Positions 8,384 to 17,265 of a stretch of 64,000 nt of DNA are shown piece by piece (positions within the stretch are counted from its first letter, which is position 1; each line of letters starts with the position of its first letter). The notes under the pieces are model-generated. The model searched no databases and was not told the DNA's origin. It saw only the letters and a list, made by a program, of their open reading frames with translations. The stretch comes from Rehaibacterium terrae. GTDB taxonomy: Bacteria > Pseudomonadota > Gammaproteobacteria > Xanthomonadales > Xanthomonadaceae. Made by a program: the position numbers and the translations under genes. The DNA is taken from assembly GCF_014202935.1 (NCBI RefSeq), contig NZ_JACHHX010000002.1, positions 192,227 to 256,226 of the forward strand, in the 5' to 3' direction.

Positions 8384-8450
8384 CCGCGATGGTCGGCGCG
8401 GCACGGGCGCGGTGCGCGGGGATCGCCGCCGTGGTGGCTCCCACAGGGAG
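8384..8450 (+). repeat. Dispersed GC-rich repeat, copy 2
   Basis: Second long copy of the element at 7740-7816, sharing GCCGCGATGGTCGGCGCGGC, CGGTGCGCGGG, ATCGCCGCCGTGG and GGCTCCCAC in the same order. It lies in the 464-base gap after hicA. No gene is visible in this gap. Confidence 0.6.
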
Positions 8451-8523
8451 AGCCGTGCGCGCAGCGCGCGCTGCGTGTCGGTTGGTGTTGCATGCGCGAT
8501 GCGTGCGGTGTGCACGCTTTACT

Positions 8524-8651
8524 CCCTCCCCTTCAAGGGGAGGGCCGGGGTGGGGATGGTGTGCATGCCGTGCCGCATTCGATGCGGGGTGCGGGAGGCG
8601 TTTGGCCGCGTCGACACCATCCCCACCCAACCCTCCCCTTGAAGGGGAGGG
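8524..8651. repeat. Long inverted repeat with nested palindromes
   Basis: Arms 8524-8562 and 8614-8651 are inverted copies of each other (about 38 bases with one length difference). Each arm contains its own perfect palindrome, CCCTCCCCTT-x-AAGGGGAGGG, followed or preceded by GGTGGGGATGGTGT-type sequence. The 51-base spacer has no gene. A further short palindrome GTGCGC-TCT-GCGCAC follows at 8675-8689. The form is that of a non-coding, possibly mobile palindromic element. Confidence 0.75.
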
Positions 8652-8730
8652 CTTGAAGCGCGGAGCCCTGTAGCGTGCGCTCTGCGCACGATCCGCCGTG
8701 CAGGGGAGGCGGGCATTCCCCTTTTGATCT

Positions 8731-8748
8731 GAGAATGATTATCATTCG
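8731..8748 (+). promoter_or_regulatory. Fur box upstream of the ferric-iron transporter genes
   Basis: GAATGATTATCATTC is a perfect 15-base palindrome in the classic Fur 6-1-6 arrangement (AATGAT-T-ATCATT). It lies 26 bases before the fbpA start codon, where bound Fe-Fur would block transcription. Confidence 0.9.
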
Positions 8749-8774
8749 AAGCCTTCCCCCTGCGGAGCTTCGCC

Positions 8775-9812
8775 ATGATTCGTCGCCCGTTGATCCTGTC
8801 TGTCACGCTGCTGGCGCTTGCGGCCTGTTCGCGGGCGCCGGAGGAGTCGGCGTCCGCGCCGGCCGCCCGGCCGGTGGAGCTGGTGGTGTATTCGGAGCGG
8901 CGCGAGCCGCTGATCCAGCCGATCTTCGAGCGCTACACGGCGGAGACGGGCATCAAGGTGAGCTGGCTCACCGATGCGGCGCCGGCGCTGATCGAGCGGC
9001 TGGCGGCGGAAGGCGCGAACACGCGCGCGGACCTGTTCATGGCGGTGGACGCGGGCAATCTGTGGCAGGCGGCCGAGCGCGGGGTGCTGGCGGTGATCGA
9101 TTCGCCGGCGCTGGAGGCGGCCATCCCGGCCCATCTGCGCGATCCCGACGGCCGCTGGTTCGCGCTGTCGCTGCGCGCGCGCACGCTGGTGTACTCCACC
9201 GAGCGGGTGCGGCCGGAGGAGCTGTCCACCTACGAGGACCTGGCCGACCCGAAGTGGCGCGGCCGGCTGTGCCTGCGTTCGTCGAAGAAGGTCTACAACC
9301 AGTCGCTGACGGCGACGCTGATCGAGCGCCTGGGGGCGGAACGCACCGAGGAGATCCTGCGCGGCTGGGTGGCCAACCTGGCGGCGCCGCCGTTCGCCGA
9401 CGACACGCTGCTGATCCAGGCGGTGGCGGCGGGGCAGTGCGATGTGGGCATCGTCAACACCTATTACTTCGGCCGCGTGCAGAAGGACACGCCGGATGTG
9501 CCGGTGGCGGTGTTCTGGCCCAACCAGGGCGAGGGCGAGGCCGGCGTGCACGTGAACATCTCCGGCGCGGGCGTGACGGCGCACTCGAGGAACGCCGCCG
9601 CGGCGCAGGCGTTCCTGGAGTGGCTGGCCTCGGACGCGGTGCAGGAGGCCTTCGCCAAGACCAACTTCGAGTTCCCGGCCAAGCCGGGCGTCGCGGTCGA
9701 TCCGCTGGTGGCGGCCTGGGGCGGGTTCCGCGCCGATCCGGTGAACGTGGCAGTCGCCGGGCGCCGCCAGGCCGAGGCGGTGCAGTTGATGGACCGCGCC
9801 GGCTGGCGCTGA
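8775..9812 (+). CDS. fbpA: Ferric-iron ABC transporter substrate-binding lipoprotein
   Basis: 345 aa, FbpA/AfuA family. It captures Fe(III) in the periplasm and hands it to the membrane permease. The signal peptide ends in a lipobox (LALAAC, Cys18), so it is likely anchored as a lipoprotein. The paired tyrosines Y230 and Y231 in VNTYYFGR are the characteristic iron ligands, and VELVVYSERRE opens the mature fold. GGAG lies upstream of the ATG, and the Fur box implies induction under iron limitation. The permease gene follows 13 bases after its stop. Confidence 0.92.
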   Translation: MIRRPLILSVTLLALAACSRAPEESASAPAARPVELVVYSERREPLIQPIFERYTAETGIKVSWLTDAAPALIERLAAEGANTRADLFMAVDAGNLWQAAERGVLAVIDSPALEAAIPAHLRDPDGRWFALSLRARTLVYSTERVRPEELSTYEDLADPKWRGRLCLRSSKKVYNQSLTATLIERLGAERTEEILRGWVANLAAPPFADDTLLIQAVAAGQCDVGIVNTYYFGRVQKDTPDVPVAVFWPNQGEGEAGVHVNISGAGVTAHSRNAAAAQAFLEWLASDAVQEAFAKTNFEFPAKPGVAVDPLVAAWGGFRADPVNVAVAGRRQAEAVQLMDRAGWR

Positions 9813-9825
9813 GCGCGAGCGCGCG

Positions 9826-11415
9826 ATGACACCCGCCGCCGCGCCCCCGCGCTGGCCGCGTTACGCGGCCTGGCTGCTGGCGCTGCCGCTGCTGATGCCG
9901 GCGGCGTTTCTCGCCGCCGGTTTCGCCGAGATCGACGCGGCGCTGTGGGCGCACCTGTCGCGCCACCTGTTGCCGCAGGCGCTGGCGAACACGCTGACGC
10001 TGGCGGCGCTGCTGGCGGCCTTCGTGCTGGTGCCGGGCCTGGGCTTCGCCTGGGCGAGCGCACGCTACGACTATCCGGGGCGGCGCGTGCTGGACTGGGC
10101 GCTGGTGCTGCCGCTGGCGATACCGGGCTACGTGGTCGCCTTCGTCTATGTCGGCCTGCTCGATTACGCCGGGCCGGTGCAGAGCGCGTGGCGGTCGTGG
10201 TTCGGGGCGACGGCTTCGTTGCCGAACGGGCGCGGCGTGGTCGGCGCGGCGCTGATGCTGGCGCTGGTGCTGTATCCCTATGTTTACCTGCTGGCGCGCG
10301 CGGCCTTCGTGCGCCAGGGCAGCGTGGCGATGGACGCGGCGCGCAGCCTCGGACACGGGCCGTTGGCGGCGTTCTTCCGCGGCGTGCTGCCGCTGACGCG
10401 GCCGGCCTGGGTGGCCGGGCTGACGCTGGCGGTGCTGGAGGCGCTGGCGGATTTCGGTGCGGTCAGCATCCTCGGTGTGGACACGCTGACGACCACGATC
10501 TATCGCACGTGGTTCGGGTTGTACTCGCTGCCGACTGCGGCGCAACTGGCCTTCGGCCTGCTGGCGCTGGTGGCGCTGGTGCTGCTGCTCGAACGCCTGG
10601 CGCGCGGGCGCGCGCGTTTCGCCGAGCGCAGCCTGCGCCCGCAGCCGCGCCGTCCCCTGCGCGGTTGGCGCGGCTGGACGGTGTCGGCGCTGGCGACGGG
10701 GGTGGTGCTGCTGGGCTTCGTGGTGCCGCTGTGGCGGCTGGCGACCTGGGCGTGGTCGGTGCGCGGCGGTTTGCCGGTGGTGGGGCAGGCGGCGCTCAAC
10801 ACGCTCGCGCTGGGCGCGCTGGCGACGGCGCTGGTGCTGGCGGTGGCGCTGCTGTTCGCGCTGCTGGCGCGGCGTGCGCCGGGCGATCGCGGGGTGGCGG
10901 CGGCGAGCTTCGTCGTCAATCTCGGCTATGCGGTGCCCGGCACGGTGCTGGCGGTGGGCGCGATGGTGTGGCTGGTGCGCGCCGAGGGCTGGCTGGCCGG
11001 GCTGGCCGGCGTGCAGTGGGCGCTGTCGTCGAGCCTGCTGGCGGTGCTGTTCGCGCTGTCGGCGCGCTTCCTGCGGGTGGGGCATGGCGCGGTGGAGTCG
11101 GCCTTCGCCACGCTGCGGCCGTCGCTGCTGGAAACGGCGCGTTCGCTGGCGGTGCCCGCGTGGCGGCGCTTCACCGGCATCGTGCTGCCGCTGCTGCGGC
11201 CGGGGCTGGTGGCCGGCGCCCTGCTGGTGCTGGTGGAGGTGATGAAGGAGCTGCCGGCGACGCTGATGCTGCGGCCCTTCGGCTGGGACACGCTGGCGAT
11301 CCGCATCTATGCCTACGCCGCCGAGGGGTTGTGGATGGAAGCGGCGTGGCCGGCGCTGCTGCTGTCGCTGGTCGGTCTGCTGCCGGTGTGGTGGCTGGTG
11401 CGGCAGCAGCGGTGA
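9826..11415 (+). CDS. fbpB: Ferric-iron ABC transporter permease (two fused BPD domains)
   Basis: 529 aa with about twelve membrane segments, an internal duplication typical of FbpB/SfuB. Each half has an EAA-type loop for the ATPase (DAARSLGHGPLAAFFRGVLP near residue 170 and ETARSLAVPAWRRF near 430). It forms the inner-membrane channel for Fe(III) delivered by FbpA. No ATP-binding subunit (fbpC) follows; after the stop come only intergenic repeats and gcvT. The ATPase must therefore come from another locus, or be lost. Confidence 0.92.
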   Translation: MTPAAAPPRWPRYAAWLLALPLLMPAAFLAAGFAEIDAALWAHLSRHLLPQALANTLTLAALLAAFVLVPGLGFAWASARYDYPGRRVLDWALVLPLAIPGYVVAFVYVGLLDYAGPVQSAWRSWFGATASLPNGRGVVGAALMLALVLYPYVYLLARAAFVRQGSVAMDAARSLGHGPLAAFFRGVLPLTRPAWVAGLTLAVLEALADFGAVSILGVDTLTTTIYRTWFGLYSLPTAAQLAFGLLALVALVLLLERLARGRARFAERSLRPQPRRPLRGWRGWTVSALATGVVLLGFVVPLWRLATWAWSVRGGLPVVGQAALNTLALGALATALVLAVALLFALLARRAPGDRGVAAASFVVNLGYAVPGTVLAVGAMVWLVRAEGWLAGLAGVQWALSSSLLAVLFALSARFLRVGHGAVESAFATLRPSLLETARSLAVPAWRRFTGIVLPLLRPGLVAGALLVLVEVMKELPATLMLRPFGWDTLAIRIYAYAAEGLWMEAAWPALLLSLVGLLPVWWLVRQQR

Positions 11416-11517
11416 GGCGCCGGGATTCGGGAGTCGGGAAGCGGAGCAGACCCACTCTCATCCTGTCCGTAATCCCTCGCTGCGCCCGGGATGGCGGCAG
11501 GACGCGAGCGCCGGCGC

Positions 11518-11562
11518 TTCCGGTTTCCGGTTTCCGGTTTCCCATTCCCGATTCCCGGCTTC
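11518..11562. repeat. Heptamer array upstream of gcvT
   Basis: Tandem GGTTTCC units (three) pass into ATTCCCG units. A GATAAT box, a good -10 hexamer, follows a few bases later at about 11569-11574. The rest of the 11416-11598 gap shows no glycine-riboswitch-like structure that I could recognise. Confidence 0.7.
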
Positions 11563-11598
11563 TGCGATAATCGCGGTTTTCCGCAGGGCCGCCCCGCC

Positions 11599-12687
<1,089 letters not shown>

Positions 12688-12865
12688 GCCGGGGTCGGGG
12701 ACCGGAAGCGCGGTCGATGCGGTGGCGACGGACGGGGCTTTGCGGTGCATGCGAGCCGGGGCGCCTGCGCCGCGATGACCGCCGGTTTCCGATTTCCCAT
12801 TCCCGGTTCCCGGCCTCGGTTACAATCCGCGCCGCGTCCACGCCCCAATTTCCCAGGAGCATCCC

Positions 12866-13261
12866 ATGAGCGAGATCCCAGGCGACCTGAAGTTCATGAA
12901 GTCCCACGAGTGGGCCCGCGTCGAGGACGACGGCACCGTCACCGTGGGCATCTCCGACCACGCCCAGGGTCTGCTCGGCGACCTGGTCTATGTGGAGCTG
13001 CCGAACGTCGGCGACCAGGTCGAGGCCGGTGCCGCCTGCGCCGTGGTCGAGTCGGTGAAGGCCGCCTCGGACGTGTACAGCCCGGTGTCCGGCAAGATCG
13101 TCGCGGTCAACGAGGCGCTCACCGACAAGCCCGAGACCATCAACGAGGACGCCTACGGCGAGGGCTGGATCTTCGTGGTCAGGATGGACGACGCCGAGCA
13201 GCTCAACGAGCTGTTGTCGCCGGACGACTACGCCGAGCTGCTCGAAGAAGAAGGCCACTGA
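12866..13261 (+). CDS. gcvH: Glycine cleavage system H protein (lipoyl carrier)
   Basis: 131 aa. It carries the aminomethyl arm between the P, T and L proteins. The lipoylated residue is K65 in [18 protein letters not shown], in the normal position. The beginning [20 protein letters not shown] is diagnostic. AGGAGCATCCC precedes the ATG. A heptamer array followed by a TACAAT -10-like box (about 12821-12826) lies upstream, repeating the arrangement seen before gcvT, so the gene may have its own promoter. Confidence 0.95.
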   Translation: MSEIPGDLKFMKSHEWARVEDDGTVTVGISDHAQGLLGDLVYVELPNVGDQVEAGAACAVVESVKAASDVYSPVSGKIVAVNEALTDKPETINEDAYGEGWIFVVRMDDAEQLNELLSPDDYAELLEEEGH

Positions 13262-13412
13262 GCGGCCGGCCATCGGGTGCGGGAGCGGGAGTCGGATGCG
13301 GCCTGCTGCGCCGCCCCGATGCCCGGGCCCGCCCCGGTCCCCGACGCTCGCGCGTTTCGCTATCCCCTGTATCCCCCATTCCCCCCTTCCCCCATTCCCG
13401 GTTTCCGGCCCC

Positions 13413-14765
13413 ATGCCTTTCATTCCCCACAGTGAAGCCGACGTCCAGTCCATGCTGAAGGCCATCGGCGCCGCCAGCATCGAGGAACTGTTCGACGAGA
13501 TCCCCGCCGAGCTCAAGGTCCGTTCGCTGGACGGCGTGCCCGAGGGCATGAACGAAATGCAGGTCGAGCGGCTGATGCGCGAGCGCGCCCGGCTCGACGA
13601 GACCCGCCTGTGCTTCGCCGGCGCCGGCGCCTACGAGCATCACATCCCCGCGGCGGTCTGGCAGATCGTCGGCCGCGGCGAGTTCTATTCGGCCTACACG
13701 CCGTACCAGGCCGAGGCCAGCCAGGGCACGCTGCAGCTGATCTACGAATACCAGACCATGATGACGCGGCTGACCGGCATGGACGTGTCCAACGCGTCGA
13801 TGTACGACGGCGCCACCGCGCTGGCCGAGGCGGTGCTGATGGCCGAGCGCAGCGCCAAGCGCGGCGGCGCCCGCCGCGTGCTGGTGCCGGTGTCGGTGCA
13901 TCCGGCCTACCGCAAGACGATGAAGACCATCCTCGGCCTGCAGGACATCGCGGTGGAGGAGATCGACTGCCCGGGCGGCCGGCTCGACATCGCGGCGCTG
14001 GAGGCGGTCGAAGGGGCGTTCACCGCGCTGGTGATCCCGCAGCCGAACTTCTTCGGCGTGCTGGAGGACGTGGATGCGCTGACCGACTGGGCGCATGCGC
14101 GCGGGGCGCTCGCCATCGCCGTGGTCAATCCGATGTCGCTGGCGCTGCTCAAGGCGCCCGGCCGCTGGGGCGGGACCGGCGCCGACATCGTCTGCGGCGA
14201 TGGCCAGCCGCTGGGCGTGCCGCTGTCTTCGGGCGGCCCGTACTTCGGCTTCCTCACCTGCAAGAAGGACCTGGTGCGCAACATGCCCGGCCGCATCGTC
14301 GGCCGCACCACCGATCTGGACGGCCGCGAGGGCTTCGCGCTCACCCTGCAGGCGCGCGAGCAGCACATCCGCCGCGCCAAGGCGACGTCGAACATCTGCA
14401 CCAACCAGGGCCTGCTGGTCACCGCCGCCACCATCTACATGAGCCTGCTCGGTCCCGAGGGTCTCCGGCGCGTGGCGGTGCAGTCGGCCAGCGGCGCCCG
14501 CGCACTGCGGCGGCGCCTGGAAGCGATTCCCGGCGTGCGTGCGCTGTTCCCGGAGGCGCCGCACTTCCACGAGTGCGCCTTCGTGCTGCCGAGGCCGGCC
14601 AGCGAGGTGATCGCCAAGCTCGCCGAGCAGCGCATCGTCGCCGGCGTCGCGCTGGGCGAGGAGTACCCGGCACTCGGCGACGCGCTGCTGGTGTGCGTCA
14701 CCGAGACCAAGACCGACGCCGATCTGGACCTGTTCGCCGAGGCGCTCGCCGCCGCCGTCGCCTGA
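13413..14765 (+). CDS. gcvPA: Glycine dehydrogenase (decarboxylating) subunit 1
   Basis: 450 aa. N-terminal subunit of the split P protein, which decarboxylates glycine with PLP and loads the H protein. The start [19 protein letters not shown] and the blocks [20 protein letters not shown] and [14 protein letters not shown] (here [18 protein letters not shown]) are GcvPA hallmarks. The PLP-binding lysine belongs to the partner GcvPB. No gcvPB follows within the window; the next gene is a histone-like protein almost 900 bases on, so GcvPB must be encoded elsewhere. A terminator-like hairpin follows the stop codon. Confidence 0.94.
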   Translation: MPFIPHSEADVQSMLKAIGAASIEELFDEIPAELKVRSLDGVPEGMNEMQVERLMRERARLDETRLCFAGAGAYEHHIPAAVWQIVGRGEFYSAYTPYQAEASQGTLQLIYEYQTMMTRLTGMDVSNASMYDGATALAEAVLMAERSAKRGGARRVLVPVSVHPAYRKTMKTILGLQDIAVEEIDCPGGRLDIAALEAVEGAFTALVIPQPNFFGVLEDVDALTDWAHARGALAIAVVNPMSLALLKAPGRWGGTGADIVCGDGQPLGVPLSSGGPYFGFLTCKKDLVRNMPGRIVGRTTDLDGREGFALTLQAREQHIRRAKATSNICTNQGLLVTAATIYMSLLGPEGLRRVAVQSASGARALRRRLEAIPGVRALFPEAPHFHECAFVLPRPASEVIAKLAEQRIVAGVALGEEYPALGDALLVCVTETKTDADLDLFAEALAAAVA

Positions 14766-14786
14766 TCCGGTCCGACGCTTCGATCT

Positions 14787-14824
14787 GCGCGAACCCGCGG
14801 CGGCGACGTCGCGGGTTCGTGCGT
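14787..14824 (+). terminator. Hairpin terminator after gcvPA
   Basis: CGAACCCGCG pairs with CGCGGGTTCG (10 perfect pairs, extendable by wobble and GC pairs) around a 10-base loop, ~25 bases past the stop. The following sequence has only a short T-run (GTTTC), so termination may be partial. Confidence 0.65.
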
Positions 14825-15257
14825 TTCGGGGGCCTCGCATGCGGGCTGACGGACGACAGGGTGTCGTGTTCGTCCGGCGCCACCGCCGGGTTGCCCGCAC
14901 CGGCCGACAGAGCGATGCGGATGGCGTCGGTTGCGCTCGGTCGCATCGTCCGCATGCGCGTCGGTGGCATCGCAAGTTCGCGCACTTCTGGCTTGTGCGA
15001 TGCGAAAAACCGGTGCGACGGCGGTTGCGGTGAGCGCTGGCGTCGAGGTCGTGGTCGCCCGCGGCGCGCATGTCCGGCCGCATGTCGCGCGTCGCGGCGA
15101 TGCAAGTGCGCGATCGCGTGCAAGCCGCGCGGATGCTTGCTTTCATCGCATGCGCGTTGGTTCTTCGCGATCGCGATGGCGAGCATGTCGTGGTCGCCCG
15201 TGCGAGGCGTTGCCCGACGCGCGTGCGGCGGCGTCGAAAAAAATGCGCCTGGAGTTA
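14825..15257. other. Gene-poor gap before the candidate small RNA
   Basis: About 430 bases between the gcvPA terminator and the next promoter. Short open frames exist, but none has a ribosome-binding site, family resemblance or coherent codon use. The stretch is rich in GCGATCGCG and CGCATGCGCG words that form short palindromes. I assign no gene. Confidence 0.5.
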
Positions 15258-15286
15258 TTGACACTGTGTTTTCACGTGATTAGCTT
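15258..15286 (+). promoter_or_regulatory. Sigma-70 type promoter of a candidate small RNA
   Basis: A consensus -35 TTGACA (15258-15263) is followed after exactly 17 bases by TAGCTT (15281-15286, weak -10). Transcription would start near 15293. No start codon with a ribosome-binding site follows within 180 bases. Confidence 0.6.
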
Positions 15287-15292
15287 TCGCCC

Positions 15293-15474
15293 AGCAGACG
15301 CCGGCTGCGGGGAATAGTGAGTCGAAACCAACTTCCAACATGCGCGACACGCTTCGCCGCCCAGGAAGTCGTCAGGTGGACTCAGGGGATCTTTCCCTCG
15401 AAAAAAGCCGCAGCCTCTCCCGAGGCACCCATCGATCTCACGCCCATGCCGCTGCCGGCATGGGCGTTCGTTTT
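15293..15474 (+). ncRNA. Candidate structured small RNA (unassigned family)
   Basis: A promoter on one side and a strong terminator on the other delimit a ~180-base transcript with no credible reading frame. Complementary segments nest one inside another: GGCTGCGG (15303-15310) with CCGCAGCC (15408-15415); GAGTC (15319-15323) with GACTC (15379-15383); ACC with GGT; ACTTCC (15331-15336) with GGAAGT (15364-15369). Between the first two helices lies an asymmetric bubble whose 3' side can form a small GGGA/TCCC hairpin (15386-15397). A long rod with a central asymmetric bubble recalls 6S RNA. However, I could not match the sequence to 6S, and the gene neighbours are not the usual zapA/ygfA. Another regulatory RNA is equally possible. 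Confidence 0.5.
15441..15474 (+). terminator. Rho-independent terminator of the candidate small RNA
   Basis: CGCCCATGCCG and CGGCATGGGCG form a perfect 11-pair stem with a 4-base loop, followed by TTCGTTTT. It ends transcription about 145 bases before the histone H1-like gene. Confidence 0.85.
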
Positions 15475-15619
15475 GGGCGGGATGCATGGTTCGTCCCGTC
15501 CGGCGCATCCGTCGCGCCGCCCCGCGTGGGTGGCCGCGGTCCGTCCCGGGCTCGTCTCCTGTGACGGTGACTTCAACACTGGGCAGTCAACAGCCAACTG
15601 ACGAGGAGCTAGACGAACC

Positions 15620-16042
15620 ATGGCTATGAAGAAAGCTGCGAAGAAGACCGCCGCGAAGAAATCCGCGGCCAAGAAAACCGTGAAGAAGGCCGCTGCCAAG
15701 AAGCCGGCGGTGAAGAAGGTCGCCAGGAAGGCGGCTCCGAAGAAGGCTGCCAAGAAGGTCGCCAAGAAGAAGGCGGCTCCGAAGAAGGCCGCCAAGAAGG
15801 TCGCCAAGAAGGCGGCTCCGAAGAAGGCCGCCAAGAAGGTCGCCAAGAAGGCGGCTCCGAAGAAGGCTGCCAAGAAGGTCGCCAGGAAGGCGGCTCCGAA
15901 GAAGGCTGCCAAGAAGGCGGCTCCGAAGAAGGCCGCTGCCAAGAAGGCGGCCCCGAAGAAGGCCGCTCCCAAGAAGGCGGCAAAGAAGAAGGCCGCTCCG
16001 GCTCCGGTGATGCCGGCGGCCCCCGTCGCGCCGGTGATGTAA
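15620..16042 (+). CDS. Lys/Ala-rich histone H1-like protein
   Basis: 140 aa, composed almost entirely of Lys, Ala, Pro and Val in repeats of the type KKAAPKKAAKKVAKKAAP. It resembles the C-terminal tail of eukaryotic histone H1 and bacterial AlgP/Hc1-like proteins, which bind and compact DNA without sequence specificity. No globular domain is present. The coding DNA is itself repetitive (near-identical 30-45-base units), so copy number may vary between strains by slippage. GAGGAG lies 11 bases upstream of the ATG. A hairpin follows the stop. The many lysines make it a conceivable substrate for the SET-domain proteins in this window. Confidence 0.85.
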   Translation: MAMKKAAKKTAAKKSAAKKTVKKAAAKKPAVKKVARKAAPKKAAKKVAKKKAAPKKAAKKVAKKAAPKKAAKKVAKKAAPKKAAKKVARKAAPKKAAKKAAPKKAAAKKAAPKKAAPKKAAKKKAAPAPVMPAAPVAPVM

Positions 16043-16069
16043 GCCGACGTCCCGAACCGTAAGTCCGGA

Positions 16070-16105
16070 CTCTCTCCCTGTGGGCCCAGGCAGGGAGAGA
16101 GACTT
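16070..16105 (+). terminator. Hairpin after the H1-like gene
   Basis: CTCTCTCCCTG pairs with CAGGGAGAGAG around TGGGCCCAGG. It is followed by ACTTTC, a weak T-run. Position and symmetry fit a terminator for the H1-like gene. Confidence 0.65.
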
Positions 16106-16248
16106 TCGGGGGAGGGGGTGAGACGGCGCCGGCAGGCGCCGTTGCTCCATTGGGGACAGCGCAGGCCGTGCGGGCGTGAAGTGGCAACATCCGGGCATCC
16201 CGGATCGATCAGGACGGCGTCGATGCGCGGTGAATCGAGGACAGGGCG

Positions 16249-17265
16249 ATGCGGGTAGTCAAGGCGCTGGCGGGAGTGATCGCGGCGCTGGTCGTGCTGT
16301 TCTTCGCGGTCGGCTGGTTGCTGCCCGACCGGGTGGTTGTCGAGCGGGGCATCCATGTGGCGCGTCCGCCGGCCGAGGTGCATGCCGTGCTGGACGGGTT
16401 CGGCCGCTTCAACGAATGGTCGCCCTGGGCCGAACTGGACCCGCAGGCCCGGTATGAATTTTCCGGTCCGCCGACGGGCGTCGGCGCGACCCTGCGCTGG
16501 TCGGGCAACGATGCCGTCGGCAGCGGCCGCCAGCGCATCGTCGAGAGCGTGGCGGGCGAGCGGGTGGTCACCGCGCTCGAATTCGACGGGCAGGGCGAGG
16601 CGACCGCCCGGTTCCTGCTCTCGCCGCGTGATGGCGGCACCGATGTGCTGTGGCGGTTCGAGGCCGACTTCGGGGGCAGCATCGCCGGGCGCTGGTTCGG
16701 ACTGTTCCTCGACCGCCTGATCGGTGCCGACTACGAGCGCGGGCTGGCGCGCCTCAAGGCGCTGCTCGAGTCCGGGTCCGGATCGGCGTCGTCCGCCATG
16801 GTGGACGGCGAGGAGATCGACTTCGTGCCGCTGAGGCTGCTGTATGCGAGCGGCACCGCGCCGGTCGACGACATCCATGCCATCGCCGAGGCGCTGGCCG
16901 CGCGCTACGGCGAGATCACGGCGCTGATGCAGGCGCAGGGCGTCCGCCAGGTCGGCGCACCGCTGACGATCACCCATGCGGTCGAGGACGGGGTGTGGCG
17001 CTTCGATGCCGCGATCCCGGTGGACCGCAACGACATCGCCCTGGCCGGCGAGGTGCGCGCCGGCATGTCGCCGGGCGGCCGCGCGCTGCGTTTCGTCCAC
17101 GTCGGGCCCTACGAGCGCCTGCACGCGTACTGGCAGGGGGCGATGGACTGGACCGCCGGCCACGGCTACCGCCAGCGCGGGCCGGTGATCGCGCAGTACC
17201 TGAGCGACCCCGGCGAGATGCCGCCGGAGGCGCTGGTCACGCACCTGGTGGTCCCCATCGAATGA
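16249..17265 (+). CDS. Membrane-anchored SRPBCC plus GyrI-like domain protein
   Basis: 338 aa. One N-terminal membrane segment (residues ~5-23). Then an SRPBCC/START-like hydrophobic-ligand domain (~35-180, with VARPPAEVHAVLDGFGRFNE and EWSPWAELDP). Then a GyrI-like effector-binding domain (~190-338, with DDIHAIAEALAARYGEI and FVHVGPYERLHAYWQGAMDW). Both folds bind small ligands. This fusion occurs in proteobacteria as an uncharacterised protein. The ATGA overlap with the following PAS-GGDEF-EAL gene means the two are translationally coupled, so ligand sensing may feed c-di-GMP control; that link is inference. Confidence 0.75.
   Translation: MRVVKALAGVIAALVVLFFAVGWLLPDRVVVERGIHVARPPAEVHAVLDGFGRFNEWSPWAELDPQARYEFSGPPTGVGATLRWSGNDAVGSGRQRIVESVAGERVVTALEFDGQGEATARFLLSPRDGGTDVLWRFEADFGGSIAGRWFGLFLDRLIGADYERGLARLKALLESGSGSASSAMVDGEEIDFVPLRLLYASGTAPVDDIHAIAEALAARYGEITALMQAQGVRQVGAPLTITHAVEDGVWRFDAAIPVDRNDIALAGEVRAGMSPGGRALRFVHVGPYERLHAYWQGAMDWTAGHGYRQRGPVIAQYLSDPGEMPPEALVTHLVVPIE

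Noticed and set aside
11416..11598. Glycine riboswitch upstream of gcvT
   Set aside because: I could not find the paired aptamer pattern. The gap is mainly a heptamer array with a -10-like box.
14839..15317. Small arginine-rich frames in the gap after gcvPA
   Set aside because: No ribosome-binding site, no family resemblance, and low-complexity palindromic DNA.
15293..15474. Naming the candidate RNA as 6S RNA (ssrS)
   Set aside because: The fold is suggestive, but the sequence and gene neighbours do not match what I know of 6S; the closing stem is short.
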